Assembly: GCA_051453625.1 (NCBI GenBank)
Contig: JBOZIK010000001.1
Coordinates: forward strand, 31,708,779 to 31,730,591
Length of the DNA stretch: 21,813 nt
Source of the DNA: Welwitschia mirabilis
Taxonomy: Eukaryota; Gnetophyta; Gnetopsida; Welwitschiales
Reading direction: 5' to 3'
Made by a program: the position numbers and the translations under genes. Below, in pieces: positions 9,215-20,637 of this stretch; position 1 is the first letter of the stretch, and the number at the start of each line of letters is the position of its first letter. The notes beneath the pieces were generated by a model. That model saw only the letters and a program-made list of their open reading frames with translations. It made no database searches and had not been told where the DNA came from.

Positions 9215-10307
9215 TGTTAAGATTATAATTATCCATGAATCAAGTTAAAATAATATATTAGATATAAATAATTTATTATTGAACATAAGTGATCTACTAA
9301 AAATCAATAAAGTTTTAGCGAAGCTATTATACTATTATGAACAAATGAGTTTTAAATGTCATAATAAACACACATTTAAACACACAGTTGGAATGTAAGC
9401 ATTATAATAAACAGATGTCATGCAAAATTCACAATGTAATATCATTTTCCAAAATTAGAAATTCAATTACTCCTTAAAAATAGAATTTTATGAAAGTGAC
9501 TATTTAATGCATGAATTGAAAGGAAATTATTGTAATTCAAATAAAATTTACTAATAATTTCTAAGAATATCAACTATATTACAAATTAGATGAATAGGAA
9601 AGTAAAATATAAACTTAAACAATATCAAAAGGATAGATTTTGGCTACCTTTACAATTTTAGACTTTATGTCTTTGGAGCACTACAATAATTTAGAATTTA
9701 AGAAATGCAAAATTTAAAATCAGAGATGGAGGAGTCTTTCACAGAAATACACCACTACTTATGGCTTTTTTCACATAATGGATTTGAAGCTTAACTCTGA
9801 ACAAAACCATTCAAGTCTTCTTTTCTTAGAAAGAAAGATGTACTTAAGGTCCTTAAAGTAGATAATCTTCTTACAACTTCAATGTGAAGAACAAGGCATA
9901 AAAAATGGATACCACAAGATCAAACTTGACTAAAATTGTAGCATTTCTTATAATGTAATGTGCTGAGATAAAATTCCATAGATTAAAGCTAGAATTCCTA
10001 AGTGAAAAACATTTTAGATGTTAGTTGCAGAGACTCTAAAATAGAACCACCACCACTTACAATTCTTTTTTAGACATTCTTCTGCGTTTTATTTAATGGC
10101 TTTTGAATTGAACAAGGTTAGGATTTTTTCTTCTTCAAGAAGAAAACCACATAGTAGTTGGGCTAGATGTTGAGATCAATACCTCAATTACCAATCCCCT
10201 GTGTATAAAGAAAACAGGAATCTATGAAGAGAAATGTGATCTAATAGGAAAAGGAGATTTTTTTTTTTAAATGCAAATTGCCATTTCTTTGAGAGATACT
10301 TAAATAA
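9215..10307 (-). repeat. copia-1 5' LTR, copy 1
   Basis: This stretch aligns with 10408-11475 from about 9230 on, with roughly one difference in seven in the sampled part. It starts TGTTAAGATT on the plus strand, a possible LTR boundary, and is cut by the 100-N gap at 10308. It is non-coding; the frames at 8991-9200 and 10241-10465 are chance or N-bridging. It lies between gag and the second copy, where a single 5' LTR would be expected. Confidence 0.55.
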
Positions 10308-10407
10308 NNNNNNNNNNNNNNNNNNNNNNNNNNNNNNNNNNNNNNNNNNNNNNNNNNNNNNNNNNNNNNNNNNNNNNNNNNNNNNNNNNNNNNNNNNNNN
10401 NNNNNNN

Positions 10408-11481
10408 ATTCATGAATCAAGTTAAAATAAGACATTAGATATGAACAATTTATTATTGAACACAAGTGATCTACTAAAAGACAATAAAGTTTTACTCAAA
10501 CTACTATAGTATTTTGAATAACTGAGTTTTAAATATTATAATAGATACACATTTAAATAACAGTTGGAATATAAGCAATGTAATAAATAGATATCATTTA
10601 AAATTTACAATGTAATATAATTTTAAAACATTGGAAAGTCAATTGATCCTTAAAATTAAATTTTATAAAAGTGATTATTTAATGCATGAATTAGGAGGAA
10701 ATTATTGTAATTTAAACAAAAATTACTAATAATTTCCAAGAATATCAACTATATTATAAATTAGATGAATAGAAAAATAAAACCTGAAGTCAAACAATAT
10801 CAAGAGAACAGCTCTAGTCTACCTTTCTAATTCTAGACTTTATTTCTTAGAGCACTAAAATAATTTGGAGTTTGAGAAATTTAGACTTTAAAATTAGAGA
10901 TAAAGAAGTGTTTCATAGAAATCCACCATTGCTTACAGCTTTTTTCACATAATGGATCTAGAGCTTAACTTTGAACAAAACCCTTCAAGTCTTATTTTTT
11001 TAGGAAGGAAGATGTACTAGAGGTTCTTAAAGAAAACAATCTTCTTACAACTTCAATGTTAAGAACAAGGCATAAAAAATGGAGACCACAAGATTAAATT
11101 CAACTAAAATTGCAGCGTTTCTTACAATGTAATTTACAGAGATGTAATCCTCTAGATTAAAGATAGAATTCATGAGTGAAAAACGTTTTAGATGTTAGTT
11201 GTAGAGACTCTAAACTAGAACCACCATCACTTGCAATTCTTCTTTAGATATTTTTCTACTTTTTATATAATGGCTCTTGGATTAAACAAGGTTAGGATTT
11301 TTATTCTTCAAAAAGAAAACTACATAGAAGTTTAATCAAACATTGAGATCAATACCTCAATTCCCAATTCCTTGTGTCTAAGAAAAAAGAATCCTAAGAA
11401 GAGAAATGGAATCTTACAAGAAAAGGAGAATTTTTGCTGAAACGTGCCATTACTTTAAGAGATTCTTAAATAAGATTATCA
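10408..11481 (-). repeat. copia-1 5' LTR, copy 2
   Basis: This copy begins exactly at the end of the gap and corresponds to copy 1 over its whole length. It reaches a possible minus-strand LTR start (TGATAATCTT, 11481 leftward). It carries a good TATA box on the minus strand at 11261-11269. Either the two copies are overlapping but diverged contig ends, or the LTR is genuinely tandem. Confidence 0.55.
11261..11269 (-). promoter_or_regulatory. TATA box in the copia-1 LTR
   Basis: The minus strand reads TATATAAAA, a canonical plant TATA box, about 215 bases inside the presumed LTR start. The same position in copy 1 (near 10086-10097) has AAATAAAA and is degraded. The orientation agrees with the minus-strand gag-pol. 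Confidence 0.45.
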
Positions 11482-14103
11482 TAATAACTAATTTTGATAT
11501 TGATGATTATGATTTAATTATGAAAAATGGCACTTGTTGGACTATACTAATATCAGAGCTAAACATTTATTAAATAGAAAAATGCATAACAGGTATTGTT
11601 ATATTACTATCTATATTTCTTTTTCATGTCTTATTCAAGTATTAAATCTAATGTTGCTATAAGCATTACCACCATTTGCTTGTTGATATTTACTTGTATT
11701 TTGTTTTGATAGAATTCATTCATTGGTCTAATTTAATATGGTTTATTTGGCATTGTTATTTTTTAAAAGTAATTTTCTTTAATGCAATGTGCAAATAGTG
11801 GATTACTATGATTAACCATGTTTGGATATACATATAGTCCTTAACATTAGTAAGTTTGTATAAGCAACACAACTAATGATCATAAAAAGATACTAAAAAC
11901 ATTTTACTAAATATATCTTCCTAAAGATGAATGTTATTGGCCTATTTAAATTATTCTAATAGGGGGTCTTATTAAACCTGGTAGGTAAACATCTTTTAAT
12001 GGAGATTCAATATTTGCATACTTTTAGATCCTTACTCTCACTACTAATGTATGAACAAATAAATAAAAAAGTGTAATGAACTTTAAATCCATAGTTGCAT
12101 ATAATAATTTTTTCCAATTTAAAGATGCATTATGAACTAAATTTGTATAAAAAGTGAATTCTCTATTCAAAACTAGAATTTTTCAATAGTAATTTTGATA
12201 ATTCTACTTTTGCATTTGAGTGTTGATCAAAGAATACCTTGAATCTCTCTCCTCCACTAAAAATTTCATTTGAGTAATAGTTGAGGGATTTACTATGATT
12301 GTGTAATAGTAATAGAAAGCTATTATTTGAGAGAATATCTTTTCACTTGAGGAAGGAGTCTGGAAGCCTGATTTCCTCTGAATTCTCTATGATCGTAGCA
12401 CTCTAAATGAATGATCAAATAAACATTTACATTAAAATTCATCAATTAAATTTCTAAATGTGTACTAAGCTTTTATGTTTTATGCCATAAAGTTAAGATA
12501 TTAAACAAGGCTTGACATTATATTATAGTAAAAATAAATTGGTACAAGAAGATGGCCTTTGTTATTTAGAGTCTTATGAGTACTAAGCCATATTTTTGAA
12601 CATAAAATGGAGTATACAAAAAGAAGAATCTATACAAAAGTAAGAATGTTTTAGATTTTATAAAATAAGTTTTTAAATAATAAATAATTTAAAGGTAATA
12701 GCTATGGTAATTAAATTTAACAATTATACCTTTAATTTCATATTAATATTCTCATCAAGTTTTGTATTAATGTTAACAAATTCAAGTATACATACACCAC
12801 AAATAGCATCTATAGTTTTGAAAGAAAAGATCTAGGGATGAAAGACTCAAAATTTTAACAAACTATAATATGGAAATAATCAATATTCAAAATAAAAATA
12901 TGTAATTAAGGGTGGATGCTAGAATTAAAGTGTGCATGGAAAGATAAAATCCTACAAGGAACTATAGGATCCTACATCCACTGTATCAAAAATTATAGAA
13001 GGTAATTAATCTTTAGATGGATTTTTTATGTCTATAATATATTTTAATAAATAATATGATGAATAAGATAGTTTATCTCAATGTAAAAGAAATATATGAG
13101 CATCTTTTCTATGGAAATGTAAATCACCACAATGCTTCTACATCTAATATAAAATAATAAAATTAATGTATTTCCATTGAAAGATTTAAGAAAGAAATTG
13201 ATCAAGTGCATCGATAAAGAAAATATTCTTCTACAATGATTTGAAATTATACTATCATATATCATATTTTGTAAACCTTATTTACTTAAATATTAAATAT
13301 ATTAAGATTTTAATCAAATGACTAATTATCCCTATTTGAAGGTCTTATCAAAATAATATGGCATTTTAAATTAACCTTAGTTTGTAATTTACATGATTTA
13401 CCATGATATTGATTAAAAAATATGTTAGAAGGTTTTTATGATAAAAGCTATTTAAATATTTAAAATTTGATAATCCTATTATGTAAGGAATTAAAATCAC
13501 ATGATAAAATTAATAAATTAAAAATTTCAATTGGACATAACAATGTATTTTGCATCTTATTTGCTCATTTAAATTCTTGGAAAATGTGATAGGTGTACTA
13601 TATTATGAATAAATATTTTTTTCCCTTTATGTTATGTAACTGATAGATTTTATGCATTATTAAATAAATGAGTATGTGAATAAGTACATCCATTCTTAAA
13701 CTAAAACCAAAAATGATAAATGAGTATATTTACTTTACCATGACTTTTATGTTCTTAAGATGTGTAATGCCACTTAGTTCACAACATGGTCATTATTTTA
13801 TTCATTAGAATTAAAGAGTTTGTATCATTATGTTAATGAAAATTTTGAGATTTGTGCATTTATTATTTTGATGTATGTCTTAGATGAATTAAAATTACTT
13901 ATGAGCCTATGAAGGATTAACAAAAAGCTAGCATAGAAAATGATGAATGCAATTAATATTACTAATTAAAATAAGAAGATTACTCATCTAGTTAGGTGCA
14001 TGAGTTATAAATATGATTTGTTTTTGTACTCTAATGTCACTTATTAGTCATCCCACTTATTAATGCTAAATCATGTGATCTTGAGTTATGTGCCTTTATT
14101 TAT
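11482..14103. other. unassigned AT-rich DNA
   Basis: No protein, RNA gene or clear repeat is recognised. Stops are dense in all frames; the only frame above 60 codons (13044-13265, minus) is a low-complexity string of Ile, Tyr and Phe codons and looks like chance. The sequence AATATCAGAGCT at 11549-11560 resembles a copia primer-binding site in plus orientation, but nothing that should follow it is seen. The stretch is probably old intergenic or transposon-derived DNA. Confidence 0.4.
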
Positions 14104-14113
14104 CTATATATAG
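14104..14113 (+). promoter_or_regulatory. candidate TATA box upstream of a CT-rich leader
   Basis: CTATATATAG lies about 60 bases before a long CT tract. A TATA box followed by a pyrimidine-rich leader is common in plant gene promoters and in some LTRs. No coding frame follows within reach, so what it would drive is unknown. It may be the promoter of a decayed LTR. Confidence 0.35.
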
Positions 14114-14171
14114 AGATCCTTTTGTTCTCTTGCAAATATGAGATACTCTTCATCTTTTCATAAAGTTGCAT

Positions 14172-14242
14172 TTCTCTCTCTCTCTCTCTCTCTCGCTCTC
14201 TCTCTCTCTCTCNNNNNNNNNNCACACACACACACACACACA
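14172..14242. repeat. compound CT/CA microsatellite with a 10-N gap
   Basis: A CT run (14172-14212, with one interruption, TCGC) is followed by 10 N and then a CA run (14223-14242) that fades into CACTCACTCACA. The gap sits inside the microsatellite, so its length and the junction are unknown. Confidence 0.9.
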
Positions 14243-14601
14243 CTCACTCACATTCTCTTACTTGTGAATCTTGTAACTTAGAAGTGTAAAGCTAAGGAAC
14301 TCTTTAGCTTGGATCTTTACCAATTTTCAACTATCAAGGACTTACTAATCTTTCTAAGTAAGCTCTTTACTATTATTGTCTATATGATCTTTTTTCTTAA
14401 GATTCTAGTGGAATGATGTGATATTACATTAGGGAATTATTTATGGTTTTTATGCAATTATGTTATTAATATTATTCCCTACCATTGGCTCTCACCAAGA
14501 TGCTAGGAAGATATGAGAAGTCTCTTGTGCTTATTGATGAAGACTATTAATGGATGATTATGGTAAAGTAACTGGAGGTTTACTAGTAAATTAAAAAAAA
14601 C

Positions 14602-14602
14602 A

Positions 14603-14634
<32 letters not shown>

Positions 14635-14636
14635 AA
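14602..14636. repeat. GAAA-type microsatellite
   Basis: About eight units of AAAG follow a run of A residues. It is a simple repeat with no sign of function. Confidence 0.9.
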
Positions 14637-15775
14637 TTTAGATATCCATGTTTATTTTAATATTATATTTTTATATACTATGCATTAGGTCCATCTCATT
14701 ATTAGGGATAATTCTAATCCTCAAAAATCTCTTTAGGCTAGTACTCTTTCATGGTAATCCTAAGGCTCTTAGTAAATGGTTTTTTTTGAATTAATTTAAG
14801 TTTTCTTTCTAAAATTATTTGAATTAGTAACTTAGTTAAGATATTATATAGATAACTAGTTAGTATATTCATTATTCTATTAATTTAAATTATTGCATAA
14901 TTAGTTTTAGAGACTTTATTATATTTTTATTATGGCAAAAAATTAAATTTCCATAATAAAGATATAGGTTACAAACATCATAGCTTATTACTTAGTAAGT
15001 AAAAATTAGTGAAGATACATTATTAGTATGCCATTAAGATAACAATTACTTGAAAGCATTTAGCATAACCAACTCCCATCTATATGGATCATTTGCATTT
15101 CTGATTATGTGTATCTTCATTCATCTCATAACTTAATATGATTATTAAATCCTGATTTAATGGTCACATTTTTTTTAAAGATATGGATTTTTTTCTTAAA
15201 TTCTAGTACAAGAGATATTAGGTTGAATGTTCAAAAATTTCTTATTATCTTCATTCTACTAATTCATGAATAATATTTTAAGACTTACTTAAGAGATGGG
15301 CATTTAGCAATATTACATTTGCCAGATGTAAGATGATGATTCATTGCTAATCTCAATGATGTAATAAAAAAATTCAAAAGTATTCTAAGAATTATTTTAA
15401 ATCCTTCAAGTTATGGCTATATCAAATAGTACTTCTTTTGATCTCTTTATGATGATACATGGCATATTATTTTCCTAGTCTTTTTTGAAAATCCAAATGC
15501 GAAGGAAGAAATTTTGAAGTCTTTAAAACTGATTTCCAACTGCCTATAATATATGCCCATTAAATTTATTTCAAAGCAATGTGTAGTTTTGAAGAGTGAT
15601 CTCTAGAAAACAAAGCTTGAGTCTCTGGTTTCAACTAGAGTTAAAAGGATTTCAAGAAATAAGGTTTAACTTGATTAAGCTCTTCTAATTTCTTCTTAGC
15701 CCTAATCTTTTTTTAAATATTTCTTCCATTTTTAAGATCTATTATGGAATCGCAATAAGGAAGTGATAATTTAAT
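14637..15775. other. unassigned AT-rich DNA upstream of the small ORF
   Basis: I see no recognisable exon or element. The last 100 bases before the ORF at 15776 contain stops in its frame (TGA at 15764, TAA at 15767), so the ORF does not extend left without splicing. No convincing promoter was found. Confidence 0.35.
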
Positions 15776-16105
15776 ATGTTTGAAAGATGGAAAATAATAG
15801 GTAACAATTGGTTTGATATGGATAAAGCTAAGCACTTCATAGCATGTTTCTTGATAGTACTCTTTTGTGAATGCACTGTTAAGCATTTTATTCTTCCTGA
15901 AAGAATAATAGACAAGATAATAATACTCATTAGATGTATTCTATCTCTTACAATTAGCACTACCAAAGAATTTGGGAATGAAATGCAGTTTTGGGCATCT
16001 GATGAAGCATCAATCAAGGATGTAGTTACTGATGCTCTGGGTGCTATTACAACATCTGCCTTTTTCTTTTTCTTCTTCAAATCTCATAATGTAGAGGCTA
16101 CATAA
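15776..16105 (+). CDS. small membrane protein resembling YfiM/DUF2279 (109 aa)
   Basis: This is an uninterrupted ORF whose pattern looks like a real protein. Residues 16-21 are DKAKHF, and a hydrophobic segment follows (22-40). A second hydrophobic stretch (44-62) runs into TTKEFGNE (62-69), then ASIKDVVTDALG (78-89) and a short hydrophobic tail with six Phe. In the bacterial YfiM/DUF2279 family the same order occurs: DKxxHF, a KE-x-x-D motif, then a KD-x-x-D-x-LG motif with flanking membrane segments. Here the acidic residue after KE appears as Asn68-Glu69. The biochemical role is unknown to me. The start is the first ATG in frame after stops at 15764 and 15767. No intron is visible, so it may be a single-exon gene, one exon of a larger gene, or a retrocopy. 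The family call was made by eye. The 112-codon antisense frame is its shadow. Confidence 0.5.
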   Translation: MFERWKIIGNNWFDMDKAKHFIACFLIVLFCECTVKHFILPERIIDKIIILIRCILSLTISTTKEFGNEMQFWASDEASIKDVVTDALGAITTSAFFFFFFKSHNVEAT

Positions 16106-16856
16106 AAGGTCTCTTTTATTTATGAATATGATCTCTAGGCCCATAAGATCTCACCTATGTAACTGTAAAGTCTCTTTTGATGATTAAATTAGAGGTTTAG
16201 ATGTTATGAATGATCTTGAGTACCTAGTTTTCCTAGTCTAGTTCTATGAATACGATGAATCCTTGAGGATCCCTTCATGATAGCATTATTTTCATGTTAT
16301 TTTTACAAAATCTTGGTTTTCAAGGTAGTTCCTTTATCCAATTTGCTAAGGACCTACCCGATGCCATAGTCTATAGGCTCAAGGTAATGATTTCATTTCT
16401 TTTTCTCATATTGTTGTAAACGTTAGTGAGTCTTATGAGGATTTGAGCTTTTGATTAGATTGCAGAGCAGGTTTTGGACAATCATTTGTTTAATGTAGTA
16501 TGATGAATGCCCACACAGATTTTGTATGGTTTTGGGTGTTGGGTTTTAAAATAAATCAGAAATCAAACTAACTGAGAATGAAATCATTCTCCACTTTATC
16601 CATCTAATATTTACCATTACATTTATTAATGCATTTAGAATGATTGTGAAATTTACTTAATTTATAATAAAGAATTAGAGATAAAAGAAAATTTAAATGA
16701 AAACACAACACAGAAGTCTAGTTTGGCTTACCCTTGGGTGAAATCAATAAAATTTGCCACTTTTGTTTGCTCATAGTAAAAAAATTAATAGAGCGTTTTC
16801 ATTTTCGATGTCAAGACTAGATTTGCAGTATCTCTACTAGAGAACATTAATTATAT
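16106..16856. other. unassigned region with an exon-like pair
   Basis: Downstream of the small ORF no element is clear. One stretch (16325-16383) reads SSFIQFAKDLPDAIVYRLK between an AG and a GTAATG. A second (16466-16498), after TTAGATTGCAG, reads SRFWTIICLM and then a stop, in compatible phase. These could be the last two exons of a gene, but I do not recognise the protein. The rest is AT-rich without open frames. Confidence 0.25.
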
Positions 16857-17392
16857 GTTGTCATACTGTGTGGTCCAAATAAAGTGATCCACTTAAGTTA
16901 AGGTTAAGTGGGCTATAAATCATCTTGTAGACTGTGGGTCCATATTTATGTGTAGATACCCAATTGGATTATTTCTGATTAATGTTGGGCTAATTAGAAA
17001 TAAGGGTCTGTAAATAGACACACTAGGTTTATGGTTCCAAGTCAAATGAACATAGTCCCCTACTAATATCCCATTGTCAAAGAGAGAAGACCCTAATGCT
17101 CATATTAATTGGAAGTCACATAACCAAAAGGGGATTTAANNNNNNNNNNNNNNNNNNNNNNNNNNNNNNNNNNNNNNNNNNNNNNNNNNNNNNNNNNNNN
17201 NNNNNNNNNNNNNNNNNNNNNNNNNNNNNNNNNNNNNNNNNNNNNNNNNNNNNNNNNNNNNNNNNNNNNNNNNNNNNNNNNNNNNTAAATTAATGTGAAT
17301 TATTATTATTATTTTTTTGCGTGTGATGAATGTTCGATTTGTTTTGACTTTGGAATTACATGAATTAGATTTATCAGTTTTTATGTGATTAG
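16857..17392 (+). repeat. probable 5' LTR region of copia-2
   Basis: The stretch lies directly before a copia primer-binding site and has LTR-like features: a possible TG start (TGTTGTCATACTG near 16857), a TATA box (CTATAAAT, 16913-16920) and no coding frame. A 146-N gap (17140-17285) hides part of it. The expected CA just before the binding site is not preserved, and no second LTR is in the window for comparison. Both ends are therefore approximate. Confidence 0.35.
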
Positions 17393-17404
17393 TAGTTTCA
17401 GAGC
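17393..17404 (+). other. primer-binding site of copia-2 (tRNA-iMet type)
   Basis: TAGTTTCAGAGC matches the usual plant copia site TGGTATCAGAGC at 10 of 12 positions. It lies between a probable LTR and a leader before gag, as expected. Confidence 0.6.
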
Positions 17405-18935
17405 TCCTTTAGGGTATTAATTTAGTTTTGAATGATGTTGGTTTTAATGCTAATGCTTTTATCTATTTGATTTCGATTTTAGCTTTGAGTTTGCTTTTAC
17501 TACATATGATGAACATTAGAATATTTGTTTTTCGATTGGCTATATCTCTCTTTGAGCATTGATATTATCATAGCATATATGATATGCATAATTATTATGG
17601 CTAGTGTTTCCAATAACCGTTAGTGTAATTGCTAATAATGTACTGCATGCTTTCATTTAGGGTTCCATAGTAAATTTTCATTAATTATTTTATTATATTC
17701 CTCTTTTACATCTATTCATGTTAGAAATTTATTTCCAGGTTTTCTATGGTTATTTTGTAAGGTAATATTAGCATATATTGGTCATTACTAGCTCCTAATT
17801 TTGCAAGTCAATTAATATTCTATATATAGATTTGCATGATGACATATAAATTTAGATTCAGATTTAAATTTTTGGCAATAAGGTCATAATTTTCTTATAT
17901 ATTTAATATTTTAAATTAGTTAATTTATACAATATGTTACCAAAGTAATCTCTTTTGTGTAGATTGATTAATTTGGAATATTGAAATGATTGTGTGTGCT
18001 CTAATTCCATGCATTTAATAACTGGCTCAAAGAAAGATTGTTATTTGGCCANNNNNNNNNNTATTGGGTTTTCCATGTAAATGTTAAGTCAGTCCAAAAA
18101 TAGACTTGATATTTGACATGAATTTTATTGTCAATATTTAATCAATGCAAAAAGAGTACCACTTACAAGTTGATTTTCTATCCAAAGACTAAAAATCAAT
18201 GTTGTGCTAGGTATCTTGTGATGGGGTTTACCTTTATTTGAATTTGAAAATTAAAGTTAAATTTAGGTTTTATTGTGAGCTTGTTTTATGTATTTTGTTC
18301 TCTTTTAGTGAAGACTTCTACTAGAATTATATCTACAAAAATAAANNNNNNNNNNNNNNNNNNNNNNNNNNNNNNNNNNNNNNNNNNNNNNNNNNNNNNN
18401 NNNNNNNNNNNNNNNNNNNNNNNNNNNNNNNNNNNNNNNNNNNNNTTAAATTTTTGGCAATAAGGTCATAATTTTCTTGTATATCTAATATTCTAAATTA
18501 GTTAATTTATACAATACATTACAAAATTAACCTCTTTTGTGTATATTAATTAGTTTAAAATATTGAGATGATTATGTATGTTCGAATTTCATGCATTTAG
18601 CAACCGGCCTAAAGGAAGGTTGTTATTGGGCCAGAATTCAATCATGCTTATGGTGATAAATATGTGACAATTATTAGGTATTCCATGTGAATGTTAAGTT
18701 ATTCCAAAAATAGACTTGATATTTAATATGAATTTTATTGTCAATATTTAATTAATGCAATAAGAGTACCACTTACAAGTTGATTTTTCTGTCTAAAGAC
18801 TAAAAATCAATGTCATGTTAGGTAGCTTTTGATGGGATTTGCCTTTATTTGAATTTGAAAATTAAAGTTAAATTAAGGTTTTATGTGATCTTGTTTTGTG
18901 TTTTTGGTTCTCTTTCAGTGAATACTTCTACTGGA
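17405..18935 (+). other. copia-2 leader, partly duplicated around a gap
   Basis: This is non-coding leader between the primer-binding site and gag. Bases 17866-18345 are repeated at 18446-18955 with about one difference in seven in a sampled stretch. Copy 1 ends exactly at the 100-N gap (18346-18445) and copy 2 begins exactly after it. A 10-N gap at 18052-18061 stands where copy 2 has roughly 40 bases. The end of each copy has TTTTAGTG or TTTCAGTG after a T-rich run, resembling a splice acceptor just before gag. A spliced leader is only a guess. Confidence 0.5.
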
Positions 18936-20397
18936 ATGATATCTAAAAATATAAATTCCATACCTATGCTTAATGATACAAACTTTAGGATTTGAAAGAA
19001 GAATGTCATGATTGTTTTTGGTTGCATGGATCTAAACCTTACACTTTAGGTTGAGCATCCTTCTATTCTTACGAATAAGAGTACATCTATTGAAAATAGG
19101 GACATGTAGAAGTGGGAACACTTAAATTACATGAGTCTTATGATCATGAAACATGTAATTCTAGAATCATTTAGGGGCACTATGTCTGAAGAGGATAATG
19201 TCAAACTGTTCCTTGAAGAACTTGAAAAGCATTTTTCTAAAAATTAAAAGGCAGAAACAAGTAATATTTTGAATAGTCTTGTTTCCATAAGATATAAAGG
19301 AATAGAAAACATAAGGGAACACATTATGAAAATGTCTCATTTTTCTGCGAAACTAAAGGCACTCAAGCTAGATCTATCTGAGGACTTGCTTGTGCACTTG
19401 ATTTTGATATATCTTCCTAAATAGGTCAATTAGTTTAAGATCAGTTACAACTGCCAAAAGGAGAAATGGACTCTTAATGAGCTCATTTCTCATTATGTTC
19501 AAGAGGAAAAGAGAATAAAGCAATGCAAGATAGAAAGTGCTCATTTGGCCTCATCCTCTAAGAAAAAAAAGAAAATAAAGGGTAAAGAAGTTGCAGTTTC
19601 ACAACCATAGAAGAAGCAGCATAAAGAAAATAAGGCTGGTACTAAGAAATCTGGATGCTACTTCTGTGGAGGTCCCAATCATAAGAAGAAAAAATAAACT
19701 AAGTATGACCCTTGGTGTGCAAAAAAGGTTATGTTTCTTGATTTTATTTGTTCTAAGGTTAATTTGACTTCAGTAGCTAAGCACACTTGGTGGATAGATT
19801 CTGGTGCTCCACTCACATAAGTGTGTCTATGCAAGGTTGCCTGAATTATCGAAAGTTGAGTGATGGTAAAAGATACATCTATGTGGGTGATGACAAGTAG
19901 ATTGAAGTCAAGGCAATTAGGACTTTTAGGTTATTATTAAGGACTAGATTTTATTTGGATTTAAAAGATACTTTTATTGTACTGTTATTCAAATGGAATT
20001 TGTTTTATATTTCTTTATTGGACAAATTAGATTATCTTTATTTATTTGGAAACAATAATTTTTTCTTTTTCAACATTCAAAGCTGGTTGATTCCAGTTCT
20101 TTATTAGGATATGATAATCTTTACTTGCTTAATATAATTGCCTTATTTAATGAAACCTTGCATGCAAGTTCTCAAGGTACTAAAAGAAAATTAGCCAATG
20201 AGAATTCTACATGACTTTGACATAAGCATTTAGGACATATCTCTAAAAAAAGAATTGATAGACTTGTATCAAATGGAATTCTTTATCCCCTTAATTATTT
20301 AAAATCAGGTATATGTGTTAAATGTATTAAGGGGAAATAAACAAACAAAAGGAAATTAGTAGCTGAAAGTTCTATAGACATCTTGAAACTAATACAT

Positions 20398-20637
20398 ATG
20401 GATATTTGTGGGACATTCACTCCCGCTTCTTAGAATGGTTAACAATATTTTATTACATTCATAGACGNNNNNNNNNNNNNNNNNNNNNNNNNNNNNNNNN
20501 NNNNNNNNNNNNNNNNNNNNNNNNNNNNNNNNNNNNNNNNNNNNNNNNNNNNNNNNNNNNNNNNNNNATGGATATTTGTGGGCCATTCATTCCCGCTTCT
20601 TGGAATGGTTAACAATATTTTATTACATTCATAGACG
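20398..20637. repeat. gap-flanking duplication (70 bp) in copia-2 integrase
   Basis: Bases 20398-20467 recur at 20568-20637 with three differences. The first copy ends at the gap and the second starts right after it. With one copy removed, the integrase reading continues smoothly from ...YFITFID into DYSR. The gap is therefore very likely an artefact. Confidence 0.85.

Larger units (their letters stand above)
6971..11481 (-). mobile_element. copia-1: truncated Ty1/copia retrotransposon
   Basis: Read on the minus strand, the order is 5' LTR (represented by two copies, 10408-11481 and 9215-10307), a weak primer-binding site, gag, protease and the N-terminal part of integrase. The integrase stops at the end of LTR C, so the integrase C-terminus, reverse transcriptase, RNase H and 3' LTR are absent here. 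The simplest reading is that the outer gypsy element inserted into copia-1 and the remainder lies left of the window. Confidence 0.7.

Noticed and set aside
11549-11560. Copia-like primer-binding site in plus orientation (AATATCAGAGCT)
   Set aside because: No gag follows, and the adjacent LTR reads the other way by its TATA box and its gag-pol.
13044-13265. 73-codon minus-strand ORF
   Set aside because: Composition is low-complexity Ile/Tyr/Phe as expected from AT-rich DNA, and no motif is seen.
14490-14510. Possible primer-binding site after the microsatellite region (CATTGGCTCTCACC)
   Set aside because: Only the first few bases resemble a copia site, and no element body follows.
15742-16080. 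112-codon antisense ORF
   Set aside because: It is the shadow of the better plus-strand ORF. Its Lys-rich start is only the complement of the poly-Phe tail.
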